A stretch of DNA of 64,000 nt from Durusdinium trenchii (GCA_963970005.1 CAXAMN010022917.1:2003702-2067701); one strand, 5' to 3'; shown: positions 44,792-55,895, counted from the first letter of the stretch. Numbers and translations: made by a program. Notes: generated by a model not told the origin, from the sequence alone.

Positions 44792-47700
44792 ATGTCGGGG
44801 CATGACACAGTGCCTTCAGCAGATGGAGCTGAAGATGAAGGGAAGTGCTCCCTTTGCGATCAAACTTTTGGAACTCAAGACCAGGACAAAAACACTGGGG
44901 GGATCTGGGAGGGAACTCCGAGTTCAGCCCTATTTTGTCAGATCAGGTCAAGTCAAGTCCTTTGGTATCAAGTGCTTACTGCTTTGCTTTTCTTTTTCTC
45001 TGGAGAGTCTTTTAGTTGCTTTCTCAAACACTCACTATGTCACTATGTCACTGGTGTTGGAATGCTTCTTTTGCAGGACGTCCCTCCTGGTTGCGGTGGC
45101 ATGTTGGTCACATCATCGCGAGCTGGTCAAGGTGGCAGTTGTATGAAATGCCTGTACATCCATCGAGGAAGCTTTAAGGGCCTATCCCTCACTGAGTTGA
45201 TCCATGGGATGCAGGAAAACGACCCCTTGAAGGAAAAGTTGCTTGACAGGACATGTCACATGCTGTGTTTAGTTTTGTCTATATATTTGTCGCCAGCCCT
45301 GAAAAGGGTAAAGGTAAGTGTTTTCCAAGCTGCTGTGTTCTTTGGGCATGCAGTGTGTGCAAATGCAGGTTTCTGCAACTGAGAAAGACCCATGTCACTG
45401 CGCTCAGCAAGAACCCCAAAGCACGACCGAGACATGAACGGGTGGATCACACCCTTTTTTGCCGCAAGAAGGAGGAAACATACATTGACGTGAGGAAGGA
45501 GAGGGTAGTCAACCAATTTGTTTTTCCCTTTGGTTCAGAAATGACTGAGTTGAAGGCATTGACAGGTGAATACATGACCTGACACACGACTCATGACTGA
45601 AACAAAATAATATAATATAATATAGATTTTCGAATTATACTATAGGACTTCTGGACAAACACATGTGATGTGTGCCCTGAGGAGATGACCTGGTACAGCA
45701 TTCCATGCTACTTTGACAAGTTTGCAGATCAAGACGCCAAACGACGCTGCAAGAACCAGTCTCAGAAGCGCAAGTACATCACAGATGTGCTCAACATGCC
45801 CTTACAGTTTGACAAGGGTTCCAAACAGTTTGCTTATGCTTGAAGTTTGAAGTGTGTGTGTTTTTTTCTGGTAGTTTCTCCCTTTCTTGTACCTGCTGCT
45901 GCTGCTGCCAGTCATTTCAGTCATGTCATGCCCTAACACGTTTTTTTGACTCATCCAACCACTGTTTCCTCATCACAACCCTGAGAGGATGAGGCTGGAG
46001 TGGAAGGGGTCGCAGTTGATAAGCATTCTGAAGGGGAGAAGACACTGATCGTCGGCAAGAGGATGGCAGCCGAGAAGGTCAAAGAGCAACAGCATGATTC
46101 CAAGGAATCCCAAGCTGAAGCCTTTGCCAAGCTGGAGGGTGGCATGACTGTGAACTCGGTCACCCAGGCCAGCCACCCACTCACTTGCCTCATGTCATGT
46201 CAAAAGCGTTCAATCAGAATCAAGCTCATTATGCTCAGTCTTCTCTTTTCACATTGTCGCATTGATATTGGTTTAATCTATGTCTATATATAATAATATA
46301 TATCAGATTCACTGATTCACATTCACATTGCCACATTCACATTGACAATCGATGCCCACTTTCCAGGAGGCAATGGACAAGAGTCTGAAGGAAGCGGCTG
46401 ATGGCAAGTCAGAGAGTTCTGACAGCTCCTCTGAGTCCGATTGCTCCAGTGAATCATCTACTGTTGGTCTAGCAAAGGCCAAGAAGGGCAAAGCTGCTTC
46501 CAAAGCCAAGGCTAAGGCAAGGCCAGCCAGGACAGACAAGGGAAAGGACGTGGAGACTCCACCTGTGGCAGAAGCAATGCCTGCCTCAGCTGCTTCGCAA
46601 GCTGACATCGCCAAGTCTGAGAAGTCCATTGGATCCAGTGTCACTGAGAAAGTGACTCCAACAGCTCTCTTGGACAAAGCAAATGCCAGTCTCAAGTCTC
46701 TGAAGGAGGTGACACCTTGGCTGATGTGTTCTCATCAAATCAAGGGAAAGGACGTAGAGCAAAGGATGGCCAAAGCCTTGGAGCTGAGTTCTAAATGTGA
46801 GGCTTTGGGAGGCAATCACGTGGCTGTGAAAGACGTAGGTGTCCAATTGGGTGACGAGGTGAACCGCCTATCAATGGATGAGTCCCTCCTATCTGCTCTG
46901 GCCTCATCAGAGATGTAGACCCACTTGAGCAATGCAAAGGAGATTGCTGACATTTGCTTGTCATTGGGCCCCATGGAGATGGTCAGCTTGCTTTCTGACA
47001 TTGGCAGGAAGCTTTGTGATTCTTTGCTGAGCTCTGGTGGGCAATCCACCTTTTTCTACAGCTTTTTGCCCGTTGGATGTGGAGTGCAGGATCATCACCG
47101 CAAGTTTTGCCTCAACTTCTTGAAGAGCAAAGGGAAGGAAGGTGACGAGGTGGACAGAGTGATCACACAAGTGCAGCAGGCAGCTTTGAGTTACTTCATG
47201 GACCGCTTCCGTTCATTGTCTGCCAACTTGGAGGCGATCCTGCAGTCCATCCCCAAGCAGTGGTACTTCCCAGAAATTTGCAGGATGAACAGGGGTTGGG
47301 AGGTTGCTGGGTGGAGAGGCTGTGGATTTATATTTATATATATAAATTTATACTTATATAATATATAAATATATTATATATATATATATGATGACTCGAT
47401 GACTCATTTAAATTTAGACCAGTTCTATCTTTCGAGAACTTTGGAGTTTTGAGTTTTCTCAATTGTCTGCTAAGTAATGGATCAGAGTCAAGTGATATTC
47501 TTTACTGTGTTGATTGATGTGATGTGACTGTGTTGATATCAGGACCCCGATTCCAGCAAGTGCTCCTTTGACCTGGATCCCAATTGAGACTGGCCTCGTC
47601 AATCAGACCGGGATTGTGACAAAGGTCCTCATTGACCTTCAGCGCTTCATGGTTTGTGCTATTGCCTCTTCAGACGCTCATATCCCAAATGGTGAGAAGC

Positions 47701-50354
47701 AGGGGCTGAAGATTGTGGTTGCTTCTTCTGCAAATCTTTCAGCACGTGTGTCCTTGGTCATCAAGTCCAATGCTGCCATCAGGATCCTGGAGGGTTGTCA
47801 GGGTAGGGTCGGTTGAGTCTGTTGTCTATTTTTATCAGACCAGAAGGCTCACAGACTCATGAACTCATGGGCTTATATAAGACCCCAGGTGGATTGTCAG
47901 CAAACTGTTGTGTTGTTATTGTCAAGTCATTGTCATGTGGTGCTTCCCCTCCAAAGGAACTTGTGGCAAAAAGCAACTGCCATAGCCAAGACAGCCCTGG
48001 ATGAGAAGGCCGCCTTGCTGCAGGCATCAGATTTGACAAGTGCGTTGACTTGCGTGGAGGCTACAATGCTTTCCAAAGGTCAGCCAGACATGGAGAGGTG
48101 GAATGCGCTTGCCTGTGTGGAAGACGTGATCCACCTTCTTGAAGGGAAGGAAGGGATGACACAGGAGCAAGCTTCTGTGGTCACCCAACTTCTGGATGCA
48201 AAGAAGTCTTTGCTGGAACAGGCTACACTCCTTCCTCCAGCATTGCCCCTGCTCAATACATTCCTGGCTGCTCAGTGGTCTACTGATCAGCAAGGTCTCA
48301 GTAAGTTCGTCTTCACCTCCGAGGATGAGGAGAATGCTGCCAGTGAGACAATTTTCTTCCGGAACATGACTGCAGGCACTCCCAGTGGTTTTGTGGGCCG
48401 AAGTCATGTTTCCTTCAAGGTTTCCATACTATACTTTACCATTGATTGATCATGTCAATACAGGATGAGCTGTTGATGGATTATGACATGATTGACTCGA
48501 CTCACATGATATTGTGATTTCAGATTCTTAGTGAATCAAAATCAAATCAGTCAAACTCAATTGACATTCCACATTTTATGTACAGTAAAAACACGTGGAT
48601 GATGACAGATGGCAAATTGCATTTGTTGCACATTTGTTGTGATGCTCCCCCTGCAGCCTTGATGGACCTGAACTTTCAGAAGTCGATGCCCAAAGACGTG
48701 GCCAGCTTGATTCTCCACATCGGGCAATCTTGTCACGACTTCCATTCTGCTGAAAACAAGAAGGATGTGGAGAAGGCATTGGCTCTGTGGCGAGTTGTCC
48801 AGAAGTACCTGACTCCAGCAATGCGGCTCTCCAGTCAGGAGCAAGCCCAACACCAAACCATTGGCCATGCAAGTGGCATGGTGAGCCGATTGCAGACCAA
48901 GCTTTGTGCTGGTGTTGAGGATCTTTGCAAGACCGCTGTGAAGGACCTTGGGATTGCCAAGGCCGTGGACTCCATCACCCAGGCCTTGGCCCTACCACAG
49001 CCAACTCCAGAGAAAGCTTCTCAGATGGTCCACTCCCTGCGAGTTGCTGCCAAGCTTGGAGATGAGTTGAATGAGAAGTCCATTCTGCCAGAGCAGGAGT
49101 CTCTTCAAAGCAGCTTGTCAGTCTACTTGAAGGTTCATTCAATGAAGCTCGATTTCTTGCGGGCTGTAGTGCCTGAGACAACTGAGAGGATTCAGCGGTT
49201 TACTATGACATTTGAGCACTCACTGCAAACGTGGTTGGAACAGCAGACCGAGTACTTTCGCAAGCCATTGGAAGAATTGGAGCAGTACAGGCCAGTTCAT
49301 TGTTCTCAAACCAAATCATTCTGACTGCTGTGTTGTACCATCAAGTCATTGCCATTGCTCAAATCATTGTCAAGTCACGAGTTCATTGTCATGTCAATGG
49401 TGTATTCATTTGTTGTCAGTCAACCAATTCAAGATGCACTGGATTAAAACACACATGTTTTGAAGCTGGAACCCTATGTTTAAAATCGTTACCAAATTGA
49501 ATTGTATCTGTATATAACTGTATATATAATACAGTACATATAATGCGCTTGTCATGTCTGTTGAATTCAACTGTTCTTTAGGGTTTGCTCTGCTTTGTGA
49601 GGCCTCTTCTTTCAGCAGTGGAGGATTGGAAACTGGAACCAGTTTCATGGATGTTCACTCAAGAGAATGCCAAAGACTTGGAGGCAAAGGTCAACCAGCT
49701 GATGGAGGTCAGGGAGAAAGGCGGTGGGATCATTCCTTTGCTCAAGGCATTGCAAGGGTGCCTCAGCTCAATGCCTGAGGATGAATCCTGGGGCCGCTCT
49801 TTGTTCACAAAGTTGCTTCCTGATGTAGAGGACTGGAATTGGGGAAACTTGGGAATTTTGAACGGTTGGATTGCCACTGTGCACTGTACTTTTGATTTTT
49901 AAAGATGGTGTGTTTTCAGACTTGCTTTGTTTTCATTTTTCTTTGATATCGATAGTCCCTAGTCCTATATTCAGAATAGTCTGATATTGTTTTGGAACTG
50001 GGATCATGTCAGGACTTCCGAAAGACCTTGGCGCTCTATGTTTCCTATGTGCAAGCTGTTGACCTGGTGCTCAACCATGCTGATCTTCAGTCCACGGACC
50101 TGAAGCCAACCCATGCCAGGATTATGCAGGAAAATGCCAGTGTCGGAGTTTCTCGGCAAGACTTGCCAGCAGAGGTCAGAAAGAGATTGGACAATCTCCT
50201 TGAGACTGGAGACCCCAACAAGATGCAAGCTGATGCCAAGGCTAAGCCAGCACCAAAGCGCAAGAAGGAACAAAAGCAGGAGGAGGGAGAGGATGGCAAG
50301 GCGACCAAACAGCGTCGCTCAGCTCCTGACACCAGGAAGAGGAAGAAGAACTGA
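44792..50354 (+). CDS. large multi-exon helical protein with basic nuclear tail
   Basis: At least nine exon blocks can be followed: 44792-44944 (MSGHDTVPSADGAEDEG, CSLC), 45077-45243 (GGSCMKCLYIHRG), about 45369-45565, 45646-45843 (CDVCPEEMTWY), 45988-46160, 46362-47320, 47542-47810, 47958-48420, 48652-49290, 49582-49860 and 50009-50354. The N-terminal part has Cys-x2-Cys pairs; the middle has an acidic Ser run (SSDSSSESDCSSESS) and an Ala/Lys-rich stretch; most of the rest is predicted helix (for example LFTKLLPDVEDWNW). It ends in a basic tail (KRKKEQKQ, RKRKKN). An in-frame TAG at 46916-46918 interrupts an otherwise continuous exon. No known domain is recognised. It may be a structural or DNA-associated protein of the element. 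Exon borders are approximate. Confidence 0.55.
47330..47388. repeat. TATAAATATA-rich repeat
   Basis: AT-only run in an intron of the large helical-protein gene. Similar short runs occur at 45605-45645 and 46285-46305 in other introns of this gene. Confidence 0.7.
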
Positions 50355-50984
50355 TCCACTGACCATGGATTTCGAGTTTTGAGCAATCTCAGTGTGACCT
50401 CTAGGAAGGGCTAGAGGGTTCAAATGTGGGGTCAATCAATGCTTCTGGCATAGGATGTCCTTGCCCAAGTATCTTGATAACTGTTCAAGTGTTGGTCTCT
50501 GTCAGCTGACAAGTGTTTGTTTCACAGGTCATGAGTCAAATCCTCATAATGCTATATTGTTTGTTTTCCACTGAGGGCTTGGATTCAGGCCAGTGAGTGC
50601 GTTGATATTTAGATATCCAAATGATGGATGACAAACTGTCACGACTCTGTGTTGCCAGCGAGAAATGTTTTGAGTGCGTTTGTCAAGGCACTGGGTGGTG
50701 CTGTGGTTGGGGGAAGTCAGAAGGGGCGGAAAAGAGGACACAACTAAAAGGTTCAAGGATTTGCTATCTACTTTGCACCCCTATTTTTGTTTTGTTACTC
50801 GATGTTCTCTATATGGCCTGTCATAGGGTCAAAAACTTGTACACCTACCACACTGCAATGTTCTCAACAGGACTGAGACTTGGCAGATTTGCCACACAAC
50901 ATGTGTCATATGTGCTGTGGGTTATTGACTAGACTGCGCAAATAACTGAATAGCTCCACAAATGCTTCCATGAAGCTATGCAAA

Positions 50985-51200
50985 TCTAGTATTAACCCCA
51001 GGGAAATTAGTATTAGCACCCAGGAATTTAGTATTAGCACCTAGGAATTCAGTATCAGCTCCACAATATCATCCAGGAATTTAGTATTAGCACCCAGGAA
51101 TTTAGTATTAGTCCCACCCAGGAATTTAGTATTAGCACCCAGGAATTTAGTATTAGTTCCACATATCACCCAGAATTTAGTATTAGTTTTGGAAAATTTA
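50985..51200 (+). repeat. right subterminal repeat array
   Basis: About eight units of CACCCAGGAATTTAGTATTAG, some separated by CTCCACATAT-like spacers, end 35 bases before the right terminal inverted repeat. The unit shares CCAGGA and the general TATT/TAGTATTAG character with the left array but is not identical to it. Confidence 0.85.
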
Positions 51201-51211
51201 GAAATAGCTTT

Positions 51212-51235
51212 TACCTCTCACAGACAAAGAGGCTG
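51212..51235. repeat. right terminal inverted repeat
   Basis: Reads CAGCCTCTTTGTCTGTGAG on the reverse strand, against TAGCCTCTTTATGTGAGG at the left end. The flank starts ATGCCACC, close to GATGC in the left flank. Confidence 0.5.
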
Positions 51236-51750
51236 ATGCCACCCCCAAGTCATGCTGTCAAACATGTAGGCTGTTGCTCTGTTTTGGACGCATAGATTCA
51301 CCCATGCTGTTTCGGGCCTTGTTATTGTGGCTCTTCCCGGCTCCATCCTCCCCGGTCGCCGATCGATCAGGATGACCAGCTGGAAAGCGAGGCTCGGTGG
51401 GGCGCGAGGTTGGTCCAGCAGTCGGAGTCCGGATGTGATCTCCTGGGTCGCGAGAAGAAAAGGAAACAATCACACTTAGGAACAGTTGTGTGGAATTGTG
51501 GAAATCATTCAGAAGAGTTGTGCCATTTATGAAAGGTGGGTTGGTTGGTACATGGCCCTCGGGCCCAGTAAGGCCAAGCCCAACATCATCCAACATTGAT
51601 TCTTTCAGTAGACTGGCTGAACATGTCTTCCTTGCACACGGAATAACTAAATTTAGCCTCCTTCAGTGCAGTGCAGCCTCCTTCTGCGGACCATTTTGTG
51701 GTCTACTGAACACGAAGAGCCTAAACTTCAGGTTATTTTTGTTGCTTTAG

Positions 51751-51903
51751 TTCGGGGACACGAGCATCAGTCTCTTACAATTTCTGTGATGTGTCTGAAC
51801 AAATCTCTGGATCTTAAGGATCATATCTTCGAACACCTTGGCAAAGTCCGTGTTAGGATGGTCAAGGCTGTTGACCTAATTCAGCTGATCTCTTCTAACA
51901 AAG
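51751..51903 (+). CDS. probable internal exon, unknown product
   Basis: Between a pyrimidine-rich acceptor (TTGTTGCTTTAG) and a donor (AACAAAG then GTAATC) the frame is open for 50 codons (LNKSLDLKDHIFEHLGKVRV, VKAVDLIQLISSNK). Protein-like, mostly helical. It lies just outside the right end of the element, so it could belong to a host gene that the element entered. Family not recognised. Confidence 0.4.
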
Positions 51904-52549
51904 GTAATCCAAGGTGTTTTTTGAGGATGTTATAGCACGAGCCTTCTGAAGACCTGTCAGCCTGGCTTCCAAGGGACCAGCAGCACCAAGCTTCGGAAGC
52001 TTCACGGTGGTCATTCCCACACAGGTGGGCGGACATGAACATGAAGCATTCCTCTGAAACGGTTGTCAATGGGTTGCATGATTCAACCCGCGAAACAAAC
52101 TACACTCCCTGAAACAATCCTGGACGTGCAACATGGCCCCTTGGATGACCATTTTCCTCTATACAAACAGGTGTTTTTTTTTCACTTCCGTGACTGTTTT
52201 GAAGGTTTCGTATGCAGGGTCCGCGGAATCCAATAGTATGTGTTCCTGAGACTTCGCGCTGAATCTAATGATGCTTCAAATCCAGCCGCCAGATTAGGCC
52301 CTTAGCATGCAATCAAACAATTGAACGGAACTCCTCCAGGTTTGACCGTTGCCAAATAAGAGGAAGGAACCCTGCCATTCCAAGTGGAGCTAGATGTTTG
52401 AACGTAAGATGACGTAAGTAATTGCTCCTTTCTACCACAATAGAAAGAGGATGTTTTGCTCATTCCCTCCCCACCATGACCGCTCTGTGACTCGACCAGA
52501 CCTTGGTGCTCCGTCCATTGATACTCGTTTCACATGCTTCGGCATCCCT

Positions 52550-53389
52550 CAGGCCCATGCCACGTTGGGCTTGATGTGGGATTCGGCCAGCGAGGCGGCG
52601 GGGCCCATGGTGCTGGACGTGCAAAGCACCGGCGCAGTGCCCAAATTCAATCAGCTCCATCCCAAGCAGGCAGGGCCTGGCGCGGGAAGGAATCGGGACC
52701 TTAAATGGACCCAAGGACAAGCAGGACATGGGTGCAAAATGAGTGCCCCTCAAGAGAAGACCTGAGTCCAGTCCATTGGATGTTTGCCACGAAGGCTGTG
52801 TGGGTGTTCGTTAGTCTATGTGTTAGTCATTTTGCATGTGATATACCTCCCAAGTCGCATGGTTTACTCATTTTGATACGGTCCCAGCATGTGGGACGAT
52901 TGGTTTGTCAACGTAATTTGGGTAATTATGTCATATTATGTCATGTGTTGCTTTCGACCAAGAATCTTCAGTTGCCCCTTCTGATGTATGGACTCTTCAT
53001 CACTCTTTCGGAACAACCCATTTCATGGGCATCAAATTTCACGATTCTGCGATCTTTGACACTTCAGGCCATTCGGCCGAACGATGTCATCGCCTCAATC
53101 GATGATGAAAGCCAGCATGCGGCAGTGCTGTCGAAGCTGACGCTGGATCAATGAATAGTAGTTGTTTTAGAGTTTTTTTCCCCTTTGAACTTGCAGGATC
53201 CTTTAACATTCTTTTTCATCGTTTTCCTTGACCCAGAGGACATGACGAGAAGAACCTGGACCTTGAATGACCTTGAGAGTTCCCAAACAATTGATCCCGC
53301 TTGACTTGCCCCAGGAACGGCCCCTTGCCCGATCAAGTCAAGCTGGTCGTGAAGCGGCCGAGAGAGGTCAAAGTGTCCCTCTCCAAGCC
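52550..53389 (+). CDS. PDZ-like domain gene, three exons seen
   Basis: Exon 1, about 52550-52670 (LGLMWDSASEAAGPMVLDV, then GAVPKFNQLHPKQ), ends at a GC donor. Exon 2, 53068 to about 53145 (AIRPNDVIASIDDESQHAAV), may end at a GA donor. Exon 3, 53315-53389 (VKLVVKRPREVKVSLSKPG), ends at GTGCGT. Joined, they follow the order of the PDZ-like modules abundant in dinoflagellates: a beta-strand with LGL, a WN..HP-like turn, a GD.I..VNG-like strand (here ND.IASIDD) and a final KL.V.RP strand. Possible further exons are at 54217-54290 (LGMKLDYQETSIGAVYL) and 55335-55425 (IGLGDRIAQVNGEKLSG). Such domains bind protein C-termini; no catalytic domain is seen. Confidence 0.45.
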
Positions 53390-53507
53390 GGGTGCGTGCG
53401 GAAACTCAGGGATTGCATGGACGCACGTCGGCCATGGACTGGTGGAGCCCAGGCAGCCCAGGGCTGGATTCTGGATCAGACCATTCCATCAATGGTGAGA
53501 GTTTTGC

Positions 53508-53600
53508 TCCTAGTAGTGATGCCAGGAGCCCCTAGTAGCACCCTTGCTCCTAGTAGTAAGGCCAGGAGCCTCTAGCAGCTTCTTTCTCCTAGTAGCTGTC
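53508..53600 (+). mobile_element. dispersed CTAGTAG repeat, copy F, with 10-bp target duplication
   Basis: The 93-bp element is flanked by the perfect direct repeat AGAGTTTTGC (53498-53507 and 53601-53610). It contains the AGGAGCCCCTAGTAGC and GGCCAGGAGCC cores. The left flank reads GGTGAGAGTTTTGC and the element ends CTGTCAG, so the inserted DNA also supplies intron-like GT and AG ends. Confidence 0.8.
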
Positions 53601-54216
53601 AGAGTTTTGCATAGAAGTCATGAACACAGACCATGTAAAGCATTATAGTCCACGACCAAAAGCGATACCCAAACAGATCCACCTGGATCAATTGATTCAG
53701 ATTCAGACCTTGTTTGCTGTAGCGATACTGCGATACCTAAGAATTCACAAGATGCGGGAGAAGGAAGGGTTGCTATGTCAATTCAATATTGTAAAGTCAT
53801 ATGGCAAACTACCAAAAGCGATGCCTAAACACGGAAAACCGGTTGTGTAAACAGAGTTTTTAGCACTCGCTCATTTTCACCCATGGTGAGTTTTCGATCT
53901 ATTTCTGTGTTTTTCATTGTGCTGTATTGTACTGCAATGTTTTCTTTCAAAACTCGCTGCTTTGAGACGACCCCACATGTATTTAGATGATTGTAAATCT
54001 CACCAGGGATGGGTCTTACCGTGCCCCGACCAATCAAACTTTCATGTCCCTTCTGGTGATTTTGGGCTGAGAGGACGATGTTTGGTCAGATGTTCAGTGA
54101 TCCATGCTATGTAAAGAGTGCCCCCTAAATGTTTGAATTTGTTTGTCGCGAAGTTCTCACCCTCCTCAAGTGTGAAATGTTTGTCCCCATGGTGGTTGAC
54201 CTGTCTGACACCTTTG

Positions 54217-54290
54217 CTGAAACAAGGTTGGGCATGAAGCTGGACTACCAAGAGACATCCATTGGGGCCGTGTACCTCGTCACATGTTGT
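54217..54290 (+). CDS. possible further PDZ-like exon
   Basis: After AAACAAG the frame reads LGMKLDYQETSIGAVYL; a second frame just downstream reads VVLEPGDSASAIGDGKLLGG. Both suit parts of a PDZ-like module, but they are in different frames, so an intron, a frameshift or coincidence is possible. Confidence 0.3.
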
Positions 54291-55135
54291 GGTCCTCGAG
54301 CCGGGAGACAGCGCCAGCGCCATCGGGGATGGGAAACTTCTTGGAGGGTTGACTTTGGGGATACAAAGCAACGGAAGCCAAGAAATCAGCACGCTTTTCA
54401 TGACACGTTGTGTCAGTTGCTGTCTGCAGTGCCAGACCAGACGAGCTTTGCGAATCAAACAATCACATGATAAGCCCTTCCAGTGCACATTGAGGCGATC
54501 TCCCAAATTCCCCGGGATGATCTTCTTTCCAAGATGATTAGTTAATGATGAAGTTCTTTTCAATTGGTGCACGCCCCAGGATTTCTGAGCTTATGGAAGG
54601 AGGACCTGGGTGGACGTGTGAAGTGGCGCGTCCAAGTAGTGGGTTTTGGCACAACGTGTAGCTGCAGCAGGTCAGAGCACGAGCAGGAAGACGTCGAGAC
54701 TGGCGAACAATTTCTGACTTGTTCAAGACTTGTTCAGCCTTTAGACTTGTAGAAGAAACTATCACTTTGAAGGAAGATAGCTGCGAGACCACAGAACTGT
54801 CGGGTGTGGTGTGACAGGTGTGACATGTTTTGTGTTTGGTGCCTTAACTGGAGGCACCTACACTACAATGGAATTCTTTCACATGCCTCTTCCTTGCAGG
54901 ACTTGTAGCAAAATGGAATTCTGTGCCGAGCTCAATCAGTATCAGGGGTTCTTTGAAAAGAAATGCTGTTTATGGCCAATCTACTGCAATGTCAGGGATT
55001 GAGGACAAGGTGAGTCAGGGATGGCACATTCCTCACCCATATGCTGGGAACTTGTTTCACCACTTCGCCTAGGATTCTTGGTTTTGACCATATTTGCCTC
55101 GTATTCCGCCTTGCACCACATGCTTTCATGATGAG

Positions 55136-55175
55136 GATGATGATGATGATGATGATCATCATCATCATCATCATC
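55136..55175. repeat. perfect GAT/ATC palindrome
   Basis: Twenty-base arms of GATGAT units and their complement meet at a central GATC with no loop. On paper it is a perfect 40-base inverted repeat that could extrude as a cruciform. The poly-Asp and poly-His frames over it are artefacts. Dispersed-repeat copy G begins 10 bases downstream. Confidence 0.9.
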
Positions 55176-55184
55176 ATCAGACAC

Positions 55185-55290
55185 GTAGTAGCGTCCTTGA
55201 TCCTAGTAGTCAGGCCAGGAGCCCCTAGTAGCTTCTTGCTACTAGTAGCGAGGCCAGGAGCCCCTAGTAGCGTCCTTGCTCCTAGTAGCA
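55185..55290 (+). repeat. dispersed CTAGTAG repeat, copy G
   Basis: GTAGCGTCCTTGATCCTAGT, two GGCCAGGAGCCCCTAGTAGC cores and GTCCTTGCTCCTAGTAGC. It lies directly upstream of the possible PDZ-like exon at 55.34 kb. Confidence 0.85.
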
Positions 55291-55334
55291 CTTTTGCACT
55301 TGACACACCAAGCGACTCGCGCAGTTCGCTCCTC

Positions 55335-55425
55335 CAAGGATCATCCGTCAGACGCCATTGGCTTGGGCGACCGCATCGCGCAGGTGAACGGGGAGAAGCT
55401 GTCAGGCGTGCCACCGAGGATATGT
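55335..55425 (+). CDS. possible PDZ-like exon
   Basis: Frame SKDHPSDAIGLGDRIAQVNG, then EKLSG, fits the HP...GD.I..VNG part of a PDZ-like module. It would be the counterpart of the exon at 53068 in a second module of the same or a neighbouring gene. Confidence 0.35.
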
Positions 55426-55592
55426 TCACAACCGAATAGGGTAAACAAGCGCCGTTTTTAGGGTAAACAATGGGATTCACATGTTAGCTGAAGAAACTGA
55501 GTGGAGTCAAAAGCTTTCTTTGGACCGTGGAAGTTGCTTGAAGAATGGCATCACTTCTACTCTAGATGTTTTGAGCCCACCCATGTACTGAG

Positions 55593-55895
55593 ACCAATCG
55601 CTTCTGCAGTTTCTTTCCGGCAAAGCTTCACCAAAGAAAAGGACACCGACTAAACCAAGAAGAAACACACAGAAAAGGACAAGCCAGGAGAAGAGCAAAA
55701 CGAAGAACAAAGACGAAAGACCAAAAGCAAAGACAGACAAAACAACGAGGAACAAAGAAGCATTTGAAAGGAACAAAGAACGGAGAACAAAAAGTATATA
55801 TAAGTCTTGGGATGAAATGAAGTTCAGATTGCAGATGCAATCGTTTCTCAGGGGAATCGACCATCCGTTGAAGAAAACTTTATACTCGCCTCCAG
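55593..55895 (+). CDS. possible Lys-rich exon
   Basis: Open for about 100 codons between AG (TACTGAG) and a strong donor (CCAG then GTAAGAAG). The middle is very basic (KKRTPTKPRRNTQKRT and KNKDERPKAKTDKT); the end is more ordinary (MKFRLQMQSFLRGIDHPL). The purine-rich DNA keeps other frames open and makes the reverse strand encode a false hydrophobic protein. Could be a nuclear protein exon. Confidence 0.3.

Larger units (their letters stand above)
30041..51235 (+). mobile_element. candidate 21-kb multi-gene DNA transposon carrying a DNA methyltransferase
   Basis: The block starts YAGCCTCTTT then TGTGAG at the left and ends with the inverse of the same string at the right. Both ends are followed inward by arrays of short repeats starting CCAGGA. 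Inside, every recognisable gene is on the + strand: hAT-like transposase candidate, HMG-box plus PARP-type finger protein, cytosine-C5 methyltransferase exons and a long helical nuclear protein. The block is visibly AT-richer than its flanks and lacks the dispersed CTAGTAG repeat, which is frequent on both sides. GATGC stands just outside both ends, but at slightly different offsets, so a target duplication is not proven. Alternatively several elements are nested: related repeats also occur internally at 40.6-41.6 kb. Confidence 0.6.

Noticed and set aside
30034-51242. A perfect 8-bp target duplication around the 21-kb element
   Set aside because: Only GATGC agrees (GATGCGTT against GATGCCAC); reported as suggestive only.
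54981-55184. Poly-Asp/poly-His frames
   Set aside because: Translation of the GAT/ATC palindrome.
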